From Acidobacteriota bacterium (lineage in GTDB: Bacteria; Acidobacteriota; Vicinamibacteria; Vicinamibacterales; UBA2999): 38,131 nucleotides of DNA. The notes beneath the pieces were generated by a model. It saw nothing but the letters and a program-made list of their open reading frames with translations, was not told where the DNA came from and ran no database searches. Position numbers and translations under genes: made by a program. Where the stretch lies: positions 1-38,131 of the forward strand of contig JAEUQR010000097.1 in assembly GCA_016789705.1 (NCBI GenBank). Reading direction: 5' to 3'. Of this stretch, positions 27,545 through 35,745 are shown one piece after another; within the stretch, counting starts at the first letter, position 1, and each line of letters opens with the position of its first letter.

Positions 27545-28410
27545 GACGTCTTCCGGATGGCGAGCGTGGTGGCGATATTGGCGGCCGGGTCGATCGTGAA
27601 GTCCAGCGCCTCGGCCGGTCCGGTGATGAGGGTGAGGATGCCGGGGCCGTGGCCCGTGAGCACCGAATCGCCGTGGATGCAGAGGCAGATGGCCACCCAG
27701 CCGGGTCGATACGAGCGGCCGAAGCGGTGGTCGACGTCGCGGATGGCGATGAGGTCGCCGAGCCGCATCTGGTCGATGCCGAGTTCGGCCATGAGCGCGC
27801 GGTCGCCAGACATCAGATCCTGATCGACGAACTCGGCGTTGAGTTCCGCGCCAGAGCCCATGATGCGCGGCGGCAGTTCCATGGCGACCGGGCAGATGAC
27901 ACGGCCGCCCTCGACGCGCAGGCCAAAGGCCTCCGCGAGCGCCGGGCTCGTCTTCTTGAACTCGAGCGCGGGATGGCCTTCGAGCTTCAGGCCGCGGCCT
28001 TTCGCCCGGATCTGGATGGTGTCGCCGATGGTCATGCGCTCGAGGACGTCTGGCGGGAAGTCCACGAGCAGCCGGGCGTGTTCGCCGGTCACGATGCCGC
28101 GGGCGCCCCGTGCCAGGCCGCTCGTGACCTCGGCCTCATTGCCGATGCAGGTCAGGTAGTGGAGCGCGTAGTCGGCGCGTTCGTCGGCGTGTGCGATCGA
28201 GACGCCGGGCTCGACGTGGTCGCCGGCCCAGCCGAACGCCCGGTCGCCGACGCGGGCGTTGTAGACGATGCCGTACATCCCGGGCAGCGTCGTGGCCCGG
28301 CCGTCGGGCCAGTGCAGGTACGCGCCCTGCCGGATGGCCGGCTGGCTCACCTGGCCGGCCACGGCCATCTCGACCAGCTCGCTGGTGTTCCACTTCAGGC
28401 CGTCGTCCAT
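27541..28410 (-). CDS. DUF4438-like protein, copy A (first gene of left arm)
   Basis: This 289-aa protein contains GIVYNARVGDRAFGWAGD, HVEPGVSIAHAD, LTCIGNEAEVTSG, RGIVTG, IGDTIQIRAKGRGLKLEGHP and MAELGIDQMRLGDLIAI, all with counterparts in copy B. I have no biochemical function to assign; the family name DUF4438 is from memory. The ATG at 28410 is preceded by GAGG four bases upstream on the minus strand. It is the first gene leftward from the 123-base divergent spacer, so it should be the most highly expressed of the left arm. Being tightly coupled to a dehydrogenase suggests an enzyme or enzyme subunit acting on the same compound. Confidence 0.77.
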   Translation of the reverse strand: MDDGLKWNTSELVEMAVAGQVSQPAIRQGAYLHWPDGRATTLPGMYGIVYNARVGDRAFGWAGDHVEPGVSIAHADERADYALHYLTCIGNEAEVTSGLARGARGIVTGEHARLLVDFPPDVLERMTIGDTIQIRAKGRGLKLEGHPALEFKKTSPALAEAFGLRVEGGRVICPVAMELPPRIMGSGAELNAEFVDQDLMSGDRALMAELGIDQMRLGDLIAIRDVDHRFGRSYRPGWVAICLCIHGDSVLTGHGPGILTLITGPAEALDFTIDPAANIATTLAIRKTS

Positions 28411-28444
28411 ACGTCCTCTTCCGTCCGGCCTTCAGAAAGCCGGA

Positions 28445-28472
28445 TTGGCGTGTCGCCGGTCGACAATATACA
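28445..28472 (+). promoter_or_regulatory. Promoter and candidate GntR operator in the divergent spacer
   Basis: TTGGCG (28445-28450) and TATACA (28467-28472) are 16 bases apart and form a plausible rightward promoter 61 bases before the carboxypeptidase ATG. The perfect inverted repeat TGTCG-ccggt-CGACA (28451-28465) lies exactly between the two boxes. FCD-type GntR proteins bind short inverted repeats and one is encoded downstream, so this is a fitting operator. The AT-rich core (AATATACA) stands out from its GC-rich surroundings and may also serve the leftward arm. Confidence 0.45.
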
Positions 28473-28533
28473 GTGTGCGGCAACTGCTGCCGTCTCGAAT
28501 CGTGCGGCAGCCGGGGAGCAGGTCTCGCAGACG

Positions 28534-30054
28534 ATGGGCTACGCCGCATTTCTCGACCGCATCGGTCAGGTCAACGACCTGATCAACGCCAAGCAGATCC
28601 TGGCCTGGGACGCCCGCACGATGATGCCGCCAGGCGGCGCCGAGACCCGCGCCAAGCAGGAGGCCACGCTCACGGTGATGGCCCGTGACCTGCTGGTGTC
28701 GGACGACACCCGGCGCCTGCTCGACCAGGCCGAGGCCGAAGTCGCGCACCTGCCGGCCGATGCCGTGGAACGCGCACAGTGCGTGCAGGCGCGCCAGGCC
28801 ATCGACTACCACCTGCGGATTCCCGGCGCGCTCGTGGCCAAACGCGCGGAGCTCGGCGCCATCGGCCACGAAGTCTGGGCGCACGCGCGCGCCGAGAGCA
28901 ACTTCGCCGCCTTCGTGCCGACGCTCGAAGCGACCGTGGCGCTCAATCGCGAAATGGCCGAGTGCATCGGCTACGAGGCGCACCCCTACGATGCGCTGAT
29001 GTACCGCTTCGAGCCTGGGGAAACCGTGGCTTCGCTGCAGCCGCTCTTCGCCACGCTGCGCGCCGCGATGCTGCCGCTCGTGCGCGCCATCGGCGCCCGG
29101 CCGGCGCCGCGCATCGACTTCCTGCAGCGCGCCTATCCGAAGGACGCCCAGCTCGCCTTCGGTCTGTCGATGGCGACGAAGATCGGCTACGACCTCAACC
29201 GCGGCCGCCTCGACACCACCGTGCATCCCTTCGAGGTGTCGTTCACGCGCAACGACGTCCGCATCACGACGCGCATCAACGAGTACTGGATGCCGTCGAG
29301 CCTGTTCGGCTCGCTGCACGAAGCCGGCCACGCGCTCTACGAGCAGTACGCCGACCCGGCCTTCGTGCGCACGCCGCTCGCGACCGACCTCGTCGGGCTC
29401 TACGCCGTGAGCGGTGTGAGTTTCGGCGCGCACGAGAGCCAGTCGCGGCTCTTCGAGAACCACGTCGGCCGCAGCCGCGAGTTCTGGGAGCTGAACTTCC
29501 CGGAAGCGCGGGCCGCCTTCCCGGAGCAGCTCGCCGATGTCGATGCCGAGACGTTCTGGCGCGGCGTGAACCGCGTGGCGCCCGGGCTCATCCGCGTCGA
29601 AGCCGACGAGCTGACGTACGACTTCCACATCATGCTGCGCGTCGATATCGAGGCCGCGCTCATCGACGGCAGCCTGAAGGTGACGGACCTGCCGGCGGCG
29701 TGGAACGCCAAGATCAAGGAGTACCTCGGCCTCGACGTGCCGAACGACCGCCTCGGTGTGCTGCAGGACGTGCACTGGTCGTCGGGGCAGATCGGCACCT
29801 TCTGCAACTACACGATCGGGAACGTCATGGCCGGGCAGCTCTTCAAGACCGCCGTGAAAGACACCCGGGTCGCCGCCGGTCTCGCCGCCGCCAACTACAC
29901 GCCGCTGCGCGAGTGGATGACGGAGCACGTGCACCAGCACGGCCGCCGCTACACCCGGAACGAGCTGCTCGTGCGGGCCACCGGCCGCACGCTCGACCCG
30001 GCCCCCTACATCGCGCACCTGACCAGCAAGTACTCGACCATCTACGGACTCTGA
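28534..30054 (+). CDS. M32 carboxypeptidase (Taq type)
   Basis: This 506-aa protein matches the usual length of thermostable carboxypeptidase 1. Early residues read QILAWDARTMMPPGG (21-35), a family mark. Then come HPFEVSF (231-237), DVRITTRINE (241-250), the zinc motif HEAGH in SLHEAGHALYEQY (262-266) and the third-ligand region HESQSRLFENHVGRS near 300. The IRVEADELTYDFHI segment is also typical. These enzymes cleave C-terminal residues from peptides, usually in the cytoplasm. The ATG at 28534 gives the natural N-terminus; the same frame runs upstream through the DUF4438 gene only as a shadow. First gene of the right arm, it would digest imported peptide-like substrate. Confidence 0.95.
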   Translation: MGYAAFLDRIGQVNDLINAKQILAWDARTMMPPGGAETRAKQEATLTVMARDLLVSDDTRRLLDQAEAEVAHLPADAVERAQCVQARQAIDYHLRIPGALVAKRAELGAIGHEVWAHARAESNFAAFVPTLEATVALNREMAECIGYEAHPYDALMYRFEPGETVASLQPLFATLRAAMLPLVRAIGARPAPRIDFLQRAYPKDAQLAFGLSMATKIGYDLNRGRLDTTVHPFEVSFTRNDVRITTRINEYWMPSSLFGSLHEAGHALYEQYADPAFVRTPLATDLVGLYAVSGVSFGAHESQSRLFENHVGRSREFWELNFPEARAAFPEQLADVDAETFWRGVNRVAPGLIRVEADELTYDFHIMLRVDIEAALIDGSLKVTDLPAAWNAKIKEYLGLDVPNDRLGVLQDVHWSSGQIGTFCNYTIGNVMAGQLFKTAVKDTRVAAGLAAANYTPLREWMTEHVHQHGRRYTRNELLVRATGRTLDPAPYIAHLTSKYSTIYGL

Positions 30055-30059
30055 GGCCG

Positions 30060-31232
30060 ATGCTCACCACTCGTCTCGCGCATCGCGCGGCGCTCAAGGA
30101 CGCCCGCGTCAACACCCGGCTGCAGGACATCGCCGACAGCCTCACGGACGTCATCCGCATGGGCCGCGGCGATCCGGACTTCGACACGCCGGCGCACATC
30201 GTGCAGGCGGGGCAGGAGGCGCTGGCGAAGGGTGCCACGCACTACACGCACGCGCAGGGCATCCTGCCGCTGCGGCAGGCGATCGTGAAAGACATCCTGG
30301 CGCGCGGCGGCGCCAGCTACACGCCCGAGCAGATCGTCGTGACGCCCGGGGCGCAGCAGGCGCTCTTCACCGTGGCGCTCGGCCTGCTCGATCCGGGCGA
30401 CGAGATGGTGGCGGCCTGTCCGGGCTATCACCCGTATCACCAGGCGGCGGAGCTGGCCGGCGGGCGGGTGGTCGACATCCGCACGACCATGGCGACGAAC
30501 TTCACGCTGACGGCCGAGATGGTCGAAGCGCACATCACGCCGAAGACGAAGATCGTCGTCGTCGTGAATCCGAGTAACCCCACGGGGACGGTGACGCCGC
30601 CCGAGGAAGTGGCGCGGATTGCGGAGGTGGCGCGCCGTCACGATCTGCTCGTCATCTCGGATGAGATCTACGCGCAGCTGACCTACGGTGGGGCGCTGGT
30701 GCAGCCCGTGGCGTCACTGCCGGGCATGGCCGAACGCACCATCACCATTTCGGGGTTCTCGAAGACCTACGCCATGACAGGCTGGCGCATCGGCTATTTC
30801 GCCGCGCCGCCGGATCTGGTGCCCGCGCTGAACGCCATTCACAACGGCCTGGCGATTTCGACGGCGGCGGTCAGCCAGCACGCCGCGCTCGCCGCACTCA
30901 CCGGCCCACAGGACTGCGTGGAGGACATGCGCCGCACCTACGACGAGCGGCGCGCGGCCCTCTGCGAAGGCCTGGCGTCGATGGGGATTCCGTACGCCGA
31001 TCCACAGGGCGCCTTCTTCGTCTACGCCAACGTGTCGAGCGTGGGCCTGGGCGCGACCGCGTTCTGCGAGAAGCTGCTGCGCGAGGGCCAGGTGCTGGTG
31101 TTCCCGGGTGTGGTCTACGGCGACTACACCGACGACTTCGTGCGCCTGTCGCTCACGCAGCCGGTGGCGAAGATCCGCGAGGCCTGCGCGCGCATGGCGG
31201 GCGTCGTGGCCTCGATTCGGGGGAAGGCATGA
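30060..31232 (+). CDS. PLP aminotransferase class I (copy 2, right arm)
   Basis: This 390-aa enzyme has THYTHAQGILPLRQAI (60-75), NPSNPTGTVTPPEEV (170-184), VISDEIYAQLTY (198-209) and ISGFSKTYAMTGWRIGY with PLP Lys235. It closely parallels the aminotransferase at 21016: both open with a MGRGDPDFDTP/LGRGDPDFHTP-type segment and share the NPTG and lysine regions. It starts 5 bases after the carboxypeptidase stop. The pair probably arose by duplication and may act on different amino donors. Its exact substrate is not readable. Confidence 0.94.
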   Translation: MLTTRLAHRAALKDARVNTRLQDIADSLTDVIRMGRGDPDFDTPAHIVQAGQEALAKGATHYTHAQGILPLRQAIVKDILARGGASYTPEQIVVTPGAQQALFTVALGLLDPGDEMVAACPGYHPYHQAAELAGGRVVDIRTTMATNFTLTAEMVEAHITPKTKIVVVVNPSNPTGTVTPPEEVARIAEVARRHDLLVISDEIYAQLTYGGALVQPVASLPGMAERTITISGFSKTYAMTGWRIGYFAAPPDLVPALNAIHNGLAISTAAVSQHAALAALTGPQDCVEDMRRTYDERRAALCEGLASMGIPYADPQGAFFVYANVSSVGLGATAFCEKLLREGQVLVFPGVVYGDYTDDFVRLSLTQPVAKIREACARMAGVVASIRGKA

Positions 31233-31708
31233 AGTCCGACAATCCGAACGTGAAGAGCATCAAGCACATGGCCTTTGCCGTGCGTGATGCCGCGGCGGCG
31301 CTCGCCGCCTACGCCCGCTTCCTGCACGTGCCGGCGACGACCGAGCTGAAGGTGTATCCGAAGTCGCAGAACCGCGTGGCGCTCTTCAATCTGGGCGGCA
31401 TCGAGTACCAGCTCTGCGAATCGCTGCAGCCCGATGGCCGCTTCGCCACGTGGATCAACCAGCGTGGCGCCGAAGGCCTGCATCACATCTGCTACGAAGT
31501 GGACGACATCGACGCGGCGCTCGCGCATGCGCAGGCGCAGGGCGCGTCGCTGCGGATCTGCCAGGCGTGCCAGAAGTTCGGCTCGCACCCGCACCCGGAA
31601 GGCTGGGTCGCGTTCCTCGACAACGAGGCCGGCGGCATCGAGATCGAGTTCATGCAGGTCTACACGCCCGAACAGCTCAAGAAGTATCAGGAATTCCAGG
31701 GGATCTGA
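31229..31708 (+). CDS. VOC family protein (methylmalonyl-CoA-epimerase-like)
   Basis: This 159-aa protein has two beta-alpha-beta-beta-beta repeats of the vicinal-oxygen-chelate fold. Candidate metal ligands are His13 (IKHMAFAVRD), His85/86 (LHHICYEVDD) and Glu140 (GIEIEFMQ), spaced as in methylmalonyl-CoA epimerase and glyoxalase I. Members epimerise, isomerise or open small oxygenated molecules. The ATG overlaps the aminotransferase stop by 4 bases and its own stop overlaps the next ATG by one base. It may racemise or rearrange an intermediate of the pathway. Confidence 0.88.
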   Translation: MKSDNPNVKSIKHMAFAVRDAAAALAAYARFLHVPATTELKVYPKSQNRVALFNLGGIEYQLCESLQPDGRFATWINQRGAEGLHHICYEVDDIDAALAHAQAQGASLRICQACQKFGSHPHPEGWVAFLDNEAGGIEIEFMQVYTPEQLKKYQEFQGI

Positions 31709-32703
31709 TGATGTCCGCTGCCAGAACCGTCACCGTCGGCACTGCCACTGCCGCCCCCGGCACGATCGTCCGGGGCGCGATTCCCGTCACGACCCTCGCC
31801 GGCGGCACGCCGCTCGAGATTCCCGTCGTCGTCATCAACGGCGCCCAGGGCGGTCCCTGCTTCTGGGTGGATGGCGCCATCCATGGTGACGAGCCCGAAG
31901 GGCCGCTGGCCTGCCAGATCGCGATGCGCGAGATCGACCCGGCGCAGCTCTCGGGCACCGTCGTGCTCGTGCCGGTGATGAACGTGCCGGCGTTCGAAGC
32001 GGCGCAGCGCGGCAACCCGCTCGATACCTTCAGCTACGACATGAACCGCATCTACCCGGGGCGGGCGAACGGCTACCTCACCGAACGCATGGCGGCGGCG
32101 CACGCCGCGGCGATGGTGGCGAACGCCGACTTCGAGATCTCGATCCACTCGGGCGGCGCGCACTCGTTCCTCGACAAGGCGATTTTCGTCGACGAGTCGC
32201 CGGCGTCGGTGGAGCTGGCGACGGCGATGGGGCCCGGCTGGGGCTGCATCATGTCGTCGTTCAATCCGAAGGGCAGCCCGATGGCCCACATGAAGGACTC
32301 GGGCAAGGTGGGGATCACGGTGGAGCTCGGCGGCCGCTCGGCCACGTCACCCACGGAGTTCGCGCGCGTGGGCCGCGAGCTCGCGAACTCGATCCTGAAC
32401 ATCCTGCGGCACTACAGGATGTATCCGGGCGCCGCGGCCTACCCGTCGCCGCGCTACAAGGGTCAGCAGGAAGCGCTGCTCGCGGCGGCGTCGGGCCTGT
32501 TCCTGCCGGCGCCCGGCGTCGGCTTCCTCACCCTGATGAAGAAGGGCGACGCCATCGCCCGCATCACCAACATCTTCGGCGACACGCTGGCGGAGCTCGT
32601 GGCGCCGGCCGACGGCATGATCTTCGGGCTCCGCGCGCTGCCGAACGTGACGACGGGCGAGTGGTGCTGCTTCTTCTGCAAAGTGGAAGGGACGCGGGAC
32701 TAG
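31708..32703 (+). CDS. Succinylglutamate desuccinylase/aspartoacylase-like deacylase
   Basis: This 331-aa zinc hydrolase shows the family ligands in GAIHGDEPEG (His59 and Glu62) and EISIHSGG (His147), with DMNRIYPGR (111-119) binding the substrate carboxylate and catalytic Glu207 in ITVELGG. The C-terminal domain (about 250-331) has the biotinyl-like strand set of larger family members. Relatives remove an acyl group from N-succinyl-glutamate or N-acetyl-aspartate, or act on ectoine derivatives (DoeB-type). The metal-poor M24 protein on the other arm resembles the ring-opening partner DoeA in fold, so an ectoine-like route is one option. The start overlaps the VOC stop by one base; a second ATG follows at once. 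Confidence 0.9.
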   Translation: MMSAARTVTVGTATAAPGTIVRGAIPVTTLAGGTPLEIPVVVINGAQGGPCFWVDGAIHGDEPEGPLACQIAMREIDPAQLSGTVVLVPVMNVPAFEAAQRGNPLDTFSYDMNRIYPGRANGYLTERMAAAHAAAMVANADFEISIHSGGAHSFLDKAIFVDESPASVELATAMGPGWGCIMSSFNPKGSPMAHMKDSGKVGITVELGGRSATSPTEFARVGRELANSILNILRHYRMYPGAAAYPSPRYKGQQEALLAAASGLFLPAPGVGFLTLMKKGDAIARITNIFGDTLAELVAPADGMIFGLRALPNVTTGEWCCFFCKVEGTRD

Positions 32704-32710
32704 GCCCGCG

Positions 32711-33637
32711 GTGACGAACGACGTGACAACGGCGCGCGATTTCGTGGGTTACGGCGAGACGCCGCCCGATGTCTCCTGGCCGGGCGGGGCCCGCCTCGCC
32801 GTGAACGTCGTCCTCAACTACGAAGAGGGCTCGGAGTACTCGATCGAAGACGGCGACGGCCGCTCCGACCCGACGCTCACCGAGGTGGCGCAGGCGCGCG
32901 TGCCCCAGGGAATGCGCGATCTGGGCGCCGAGAGCATGTTCGAGTACGGCAGCCGCGTCGGCTTCTGGCGGCTGTACCGGCTGTTCCGCGATCGCGGGCT
33001 GCCTCTCACGGTGTTCGCCGCCGCGCTCGCGCTCGAGCGCAATCCGGCGGCGGCGCGCGCGATTGCCGCTACTGACTGGGACGTGGTGTGCCACGGCTGG
33101 CGCTGGGTCGAGCAGTACCTGCTCGACGAGGCCACCGAGCGGCAGCATATCGCCCGCGCGCACGAGAGCCTCTCACGCCTCATCGGCCGCGCGCCCGAGG
33201 GCTGGTACTGCCGCTACGCGCCCTCGCCGAATACGCGCCGGCTGCTCGTCGAACACGGCGGCTTCCACTACGACAGTGACGCTTACAACGACGAACTGCC
33301 GTACTGGGTGACCGTGGACCGCCGCGCGCACCTCGTCATCCCGTACTCGCTCGCCACCAACGACGCCAAGCTCGTGGGCGGCCCGCTCGTGACCGGCCGC
33401 GCTTTCGGCGAGTTCCTGATCGACAGCTTCGAGGAACTGCTGGCCGACGCGCGGCATCAGCCGCGCATGATGTCGGTGGGGCTGCACGCGCGCATCGCGG
33501 GCCAGCCGGGCCGCATCGGCGGCGTGCGCGCGTTCCTCGATCACATCAAGGGCCGGCCCGGCGCGTGGCTGTGCCGCCGCAGCGACATCGCCGCACACTG
33601 GCGGGTGCACGTGCCGCCACCGGGAGGCACGCGGTGA
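32711..33637 (+). CDS. puuE: PuuE-type polysaccharide deacetylase/allantoinase-like protein
   Basis: This 308-aa NodB-fold protein contains VNVVLNYEEGSEYSI (31-45), CHGWRW (127-132), APSPNTRRLLVEHGGF (170-185) and YDSDAYNDELPYWV (187-200). These are hallmarks of the metal-light PuuE group, which opens allantoin to allantoate in several bacteria. It starts with GTG 7 bases after the previous stop. Directly behind it and overlapping by 4 bases is an AllA-type ureidoglycolate lyase, which supports a ureide substrate. The 'CRYAPSP' loop differs from the 'GRTSP'-like loop I remember for PuuE, so the exact substrate may be different from allantoin. Confidence 0.85.
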   Translation: MTNDVTTARDFVGYGETPPDVSWPGGARLAVNVVLNYEEGSEYSIEDGDGRSDPTLTEVAQARVPQGMRDLGAESMFEYGSRVGFWRLYRLFRDRGLPLTVFAAALALERNPAAARAIAATDWDVVCHGWRWVEQYLLDEATERQHIARAHESLSRLIGRAPEGWYCRYAPSPNTRRLLVEHGGFHYDSDAYNDELPYWVTVDRRAHLVIPYSLATNDAKLVGGPLVTGRAFGEFLIDSFEELLADARHQPRMMSVGLHARIAGQPGRIGGVRAFLDHIKGRPGAWLCRRSDIAAHWRVHVPPPGGTR

Positions 33638-34134
33638 GGGTGCCGCTGCGGGCGCCGGATGCCGGCCTCTTCGCGCCGTTCGGCGCGTTCATCGACGCGC
33701 CCGAGCGTGTCGGGGTGCGGCGGATGTACAGCGATTGGCTCGCAGCCGTGCCCGGGCTGGCGCCGCAATTCCACACCAACCGCGTGGCGGCGTCCTCGCT
33801 GCCGCTGACGATCGACCGCGTCGAGCGCCACCCCCACGCCCCGCAAGTCTTCCTGCCGCTCGACGTGAGTCGCTACGTAGTGACCGTGATGGCGGCCGAT
33901 GCAGCCGGCGCGCCCGACCCGGTCTCGGCGCTGGCGTTCCTGCTACCGCCGACGCTCGGCGTCGTCTATCGCGCGGGCGTCTGGCATGCCGGCATGACGG
34001 CGCTCGACCGCGAGGCGAGCTTCGGGGTGATGATGTGGCGCGGCGCCTCCGATGACGATGTCTTCGCCGCCATTCCACCGGTACATGTCGTGGCGCCGGC
34101 CGCGGCCGGGGCTGCGGGAGGCGCGCATGGCTGA
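33634..34134 (+). CDS. allA: Ureidoglycolate lyase (AllA-type)
   Basis: This 166-aa protein has the double-stranded beta-helix layout of AllA, with ERHPHAPQVFLPLD (64-77) and LGVVYRAGVWHAGM (108-121). These match the two conserved motifs around the active site. AllA splits ureidoglycolate into glyoxylate and urea. The GTG start at 33634 overlaps the PuuE stop (GTGA); its stop overlaps the regulator ATG by 8 bases. No allantoicase, allantoate amidohydrolase or urease gene is in the window, so it may work on another ureido acid here or rely on genes elsewhere. Confidence 0.85.
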   Translation: MRVPLRAPDAGLFAPFGAFIDAPERVGVRRMYSDWLAAVPGLAPQFHTNRVAASSLPLTIDRVERHPHAPQVFLPLDVSRYVVTVMAADAAGAPDPVSALAFLLPPTLGVVYRAGVWHAGMTALDREASFGVMMWRGASDDDVFAAIPPVHVVAPAAAGAAGGAHG

Positions 34135-34834
34135 CCACGTGATCGGACACGCCGGGGCGGCGAGCGCCGCCGTGTCGTCGCTTGCGCCCATCGAGCAGAC
34201 GCCGCTCAAGGTGCAGATTGCCGACCAGCTCAGGCGCGCCATCGTGACCGGCCGCCTGCGTCCCGGGGCCGTGCTCGTCGAAACAGCGCTCGCCGAGCAG
34301 CTGAACGTCAGCCGCGCGCCGATCCGCGAGGCGGTGCAGATTCTCGAGAACGACGGTCTGGTCGAAACCGCCGCCTACAAGGGCAAGCGCGTCAAGCCGC
34401 TCACCATTCGCGAGGTCGTCGAGACCTGCGAGATGCGCACGGTGTTCGAGGTCACGGCCGCGCGCCGCATCCTCGCGCAGGGCACCGCAGTCGAGACCCT
34501 CTGGCAGCCGTGCCAGGCGATGGCGGAGGCCGCCGCGGCCGGCGACCGCGAGGCGCTCGTGGCCGCCGACGAGACGTTCCACCGGATGCTCATCGCCCTG
34601 TCGGGCCATGCGCTCCTGATGCAGCTCTGGGCCGGCCTCTATCTGCGCATCCATCAGATCATGTCGCTGCGCAACGACCGCGACGTCAACCTCGTCGACA
34701 TCGCCGCCAATCATCCGCCGATCGTGCGCGCGCTCGCGGCGCGCGACGGCGCGCTGGCCGAACGGCTCATCGGCGAACACACGCACGCGCTCGCCAGTTT
34801 CGATCCGGCTGCCGTGGCGGAGCAGGACGCGTGA
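34127..34834 (+). CDS. GntR family regulator with FCD domain
   Basis: This 235-aa protein has an N-terminal winged helix (about 28-90) with the GntR signature LAEQLNVSRAPIREAVQILE. The C-terminal FCD domain (about 95-225) holds ADETFHRMLIALSGHALL and a final EHTHAL, where Asp and His residues form the usual metal/carboxylate ligand site. Such regulators bind an organic acid and release DNA. It sits in the middle of the right arm, coupled to AllA and the next gene. A likely target is the inverted repeat TGTCG-N5-CGACA in the spacer at 28451-28465. It should control one or both arms in response to a pathway acid. Confidence 0.93.
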   Translation: MADHVIGHAGAASAAVSSLAPIEQTPLKVQIADQLRRAIVTGRLRPGAVLVETALAEQLNVSRAPIREAVQILENDGLVETAAYKGKRVKPLTIREVVETCEMRTVFEVTAARRILAQGTAVETLWQPCQAMAEAAAAGDREALVAADETFHRMLIALSGHALLMQLWAGLYLRIHQIMSLRNDRDVNLVDIAANHPPIVRALAARDGALAERLIGEHTHALASFDPAAVAEQDA

Positions 34835-35745
34835 GCGCGCCCGCCTCCGTGCTCGTGACCGGCGCCGGCGGCTTCGTCGGCAGCGCGCTCGCCGAAGGGT
34901 TCGCGGCGCTCGGCTGGCGCGTGACCGCGCTCGACCCCGACTTCGATGCGGCGACGCGCGAACGCCTGCGCGGCTGCGCCCTCGTCACGGCAGCGCTCGG
35001 CGACACCGCGCCGCCTGACCTGCCGCCGGCGACGCTCGTGGTCCACGCCGCGGCCGTGACGACCGCCGCCGCCGACCTCGGCTGGACGCCGGCGGCGCAT
35101 GTCGCGGCCAATGTGCGGCCGCTCGTCGCCATGCTCGAGTACGCAGCCCGCACGCGCCCGGCGGCGTTCGTGTTCCTCAGTTCGAGCGGCGTCTTCGCCG
35201 CGGGTGACGGCGGAGACGTGCTGACCGACGCCGACGTGCCCACGGGCACGTCGCCTTATGCCGCGGCCAAGCGGGCCGGGGAACTGCTCACCGTGGCGGC
35301 GCTCGACGGCGTCTTGGCTGCGCACGTCGTCCGCCTCGGTTACCTCTACGGCCCGCACGAGGCGGCGCGGCCCACGCGGGCGCGTCCATCGGCGGTGGCG
35401 CGCTGGCTGGCGGCGGCGCGCCACGGGCAGCCGCTCCTCGTGCCGGCGGATGACCCGCGGCGCGACTGGACGTTCACGCCCGACCTGGCACCGGCGCTGG
35501 CGCGGCTCGTCGCGCATCCGCCTGCCGGGCGGGTCGTGCACCTCTGCAGCCCGTTCACGCGGTCCGACAGCGCTATGGCCGCGCTGATTGCGGCGCACGT
35601 CCGTGGTGCGGTGTGCGCGACCGGGCCGGCCATCGGGCCGGCGAAGGCGCCGATGCGCGCGTCGGACCTGACGCCTCTCGGACTGCGGTGGACGTCGCCC
35701 GACGTGGCGCTGGCGCAGCTCGTGGCGACCGAGGTCGCGGCATGA
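34831..35745 (+). CDS. NAD-dependent epimerase/dehydratase (extended SDR)
   Basis: This 304-aa protein has the Rossmann loop GAGGFVG (11-17), VVHAAAVT (70-77), LSSSGVFA (116-123) and the catalytic pair YAAAK (Tyr143, Lys147). Layout and length match extended SDR enzymes. In catabolic operons with FCD regulators these often act as D-erythronate- or hexose-type dehydrogenases. The GTG start overlaps the regulator stop by 4 bases. A role in oxidising or epimerising a small hydroxy acid or sugar is likely, with no specific substrate visible. Confidence 0.88.
   Translation: MSAPASVLVTGAGGFVGSALAEGFAALGWRVTALDPDFDAATRERLRGCALVTAALGDTAPPDLPPATLVVHAAAVTTAAADLGWTPAAHVAANVRPLVAMLEYAARTRPAAFVFLSSSGVFAAGDGGDVLTDADVPTGTSPYAAAKRAGELLTVAALDGVLAAHVVRLGYLYGPHEAARPTRARPSAVARWLAAARHGQPLLVPADDPRRDWTFTPDLAPALARLVAHPPAGRVVHLCSPFTRSDSAMAALIAAHVRGAVCATGPAIGPAKAPMRASDLTPLGLRWTSPDVALAQLVATEVAA

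Noticed and set aside
27649..28533. Upstream extension of the carboxypeptidase frame
   Set aside because: It runs antisense through the DUF4438-like copy A gene and the spacer; the M32 family N-terminus fits the ATG at 28534.
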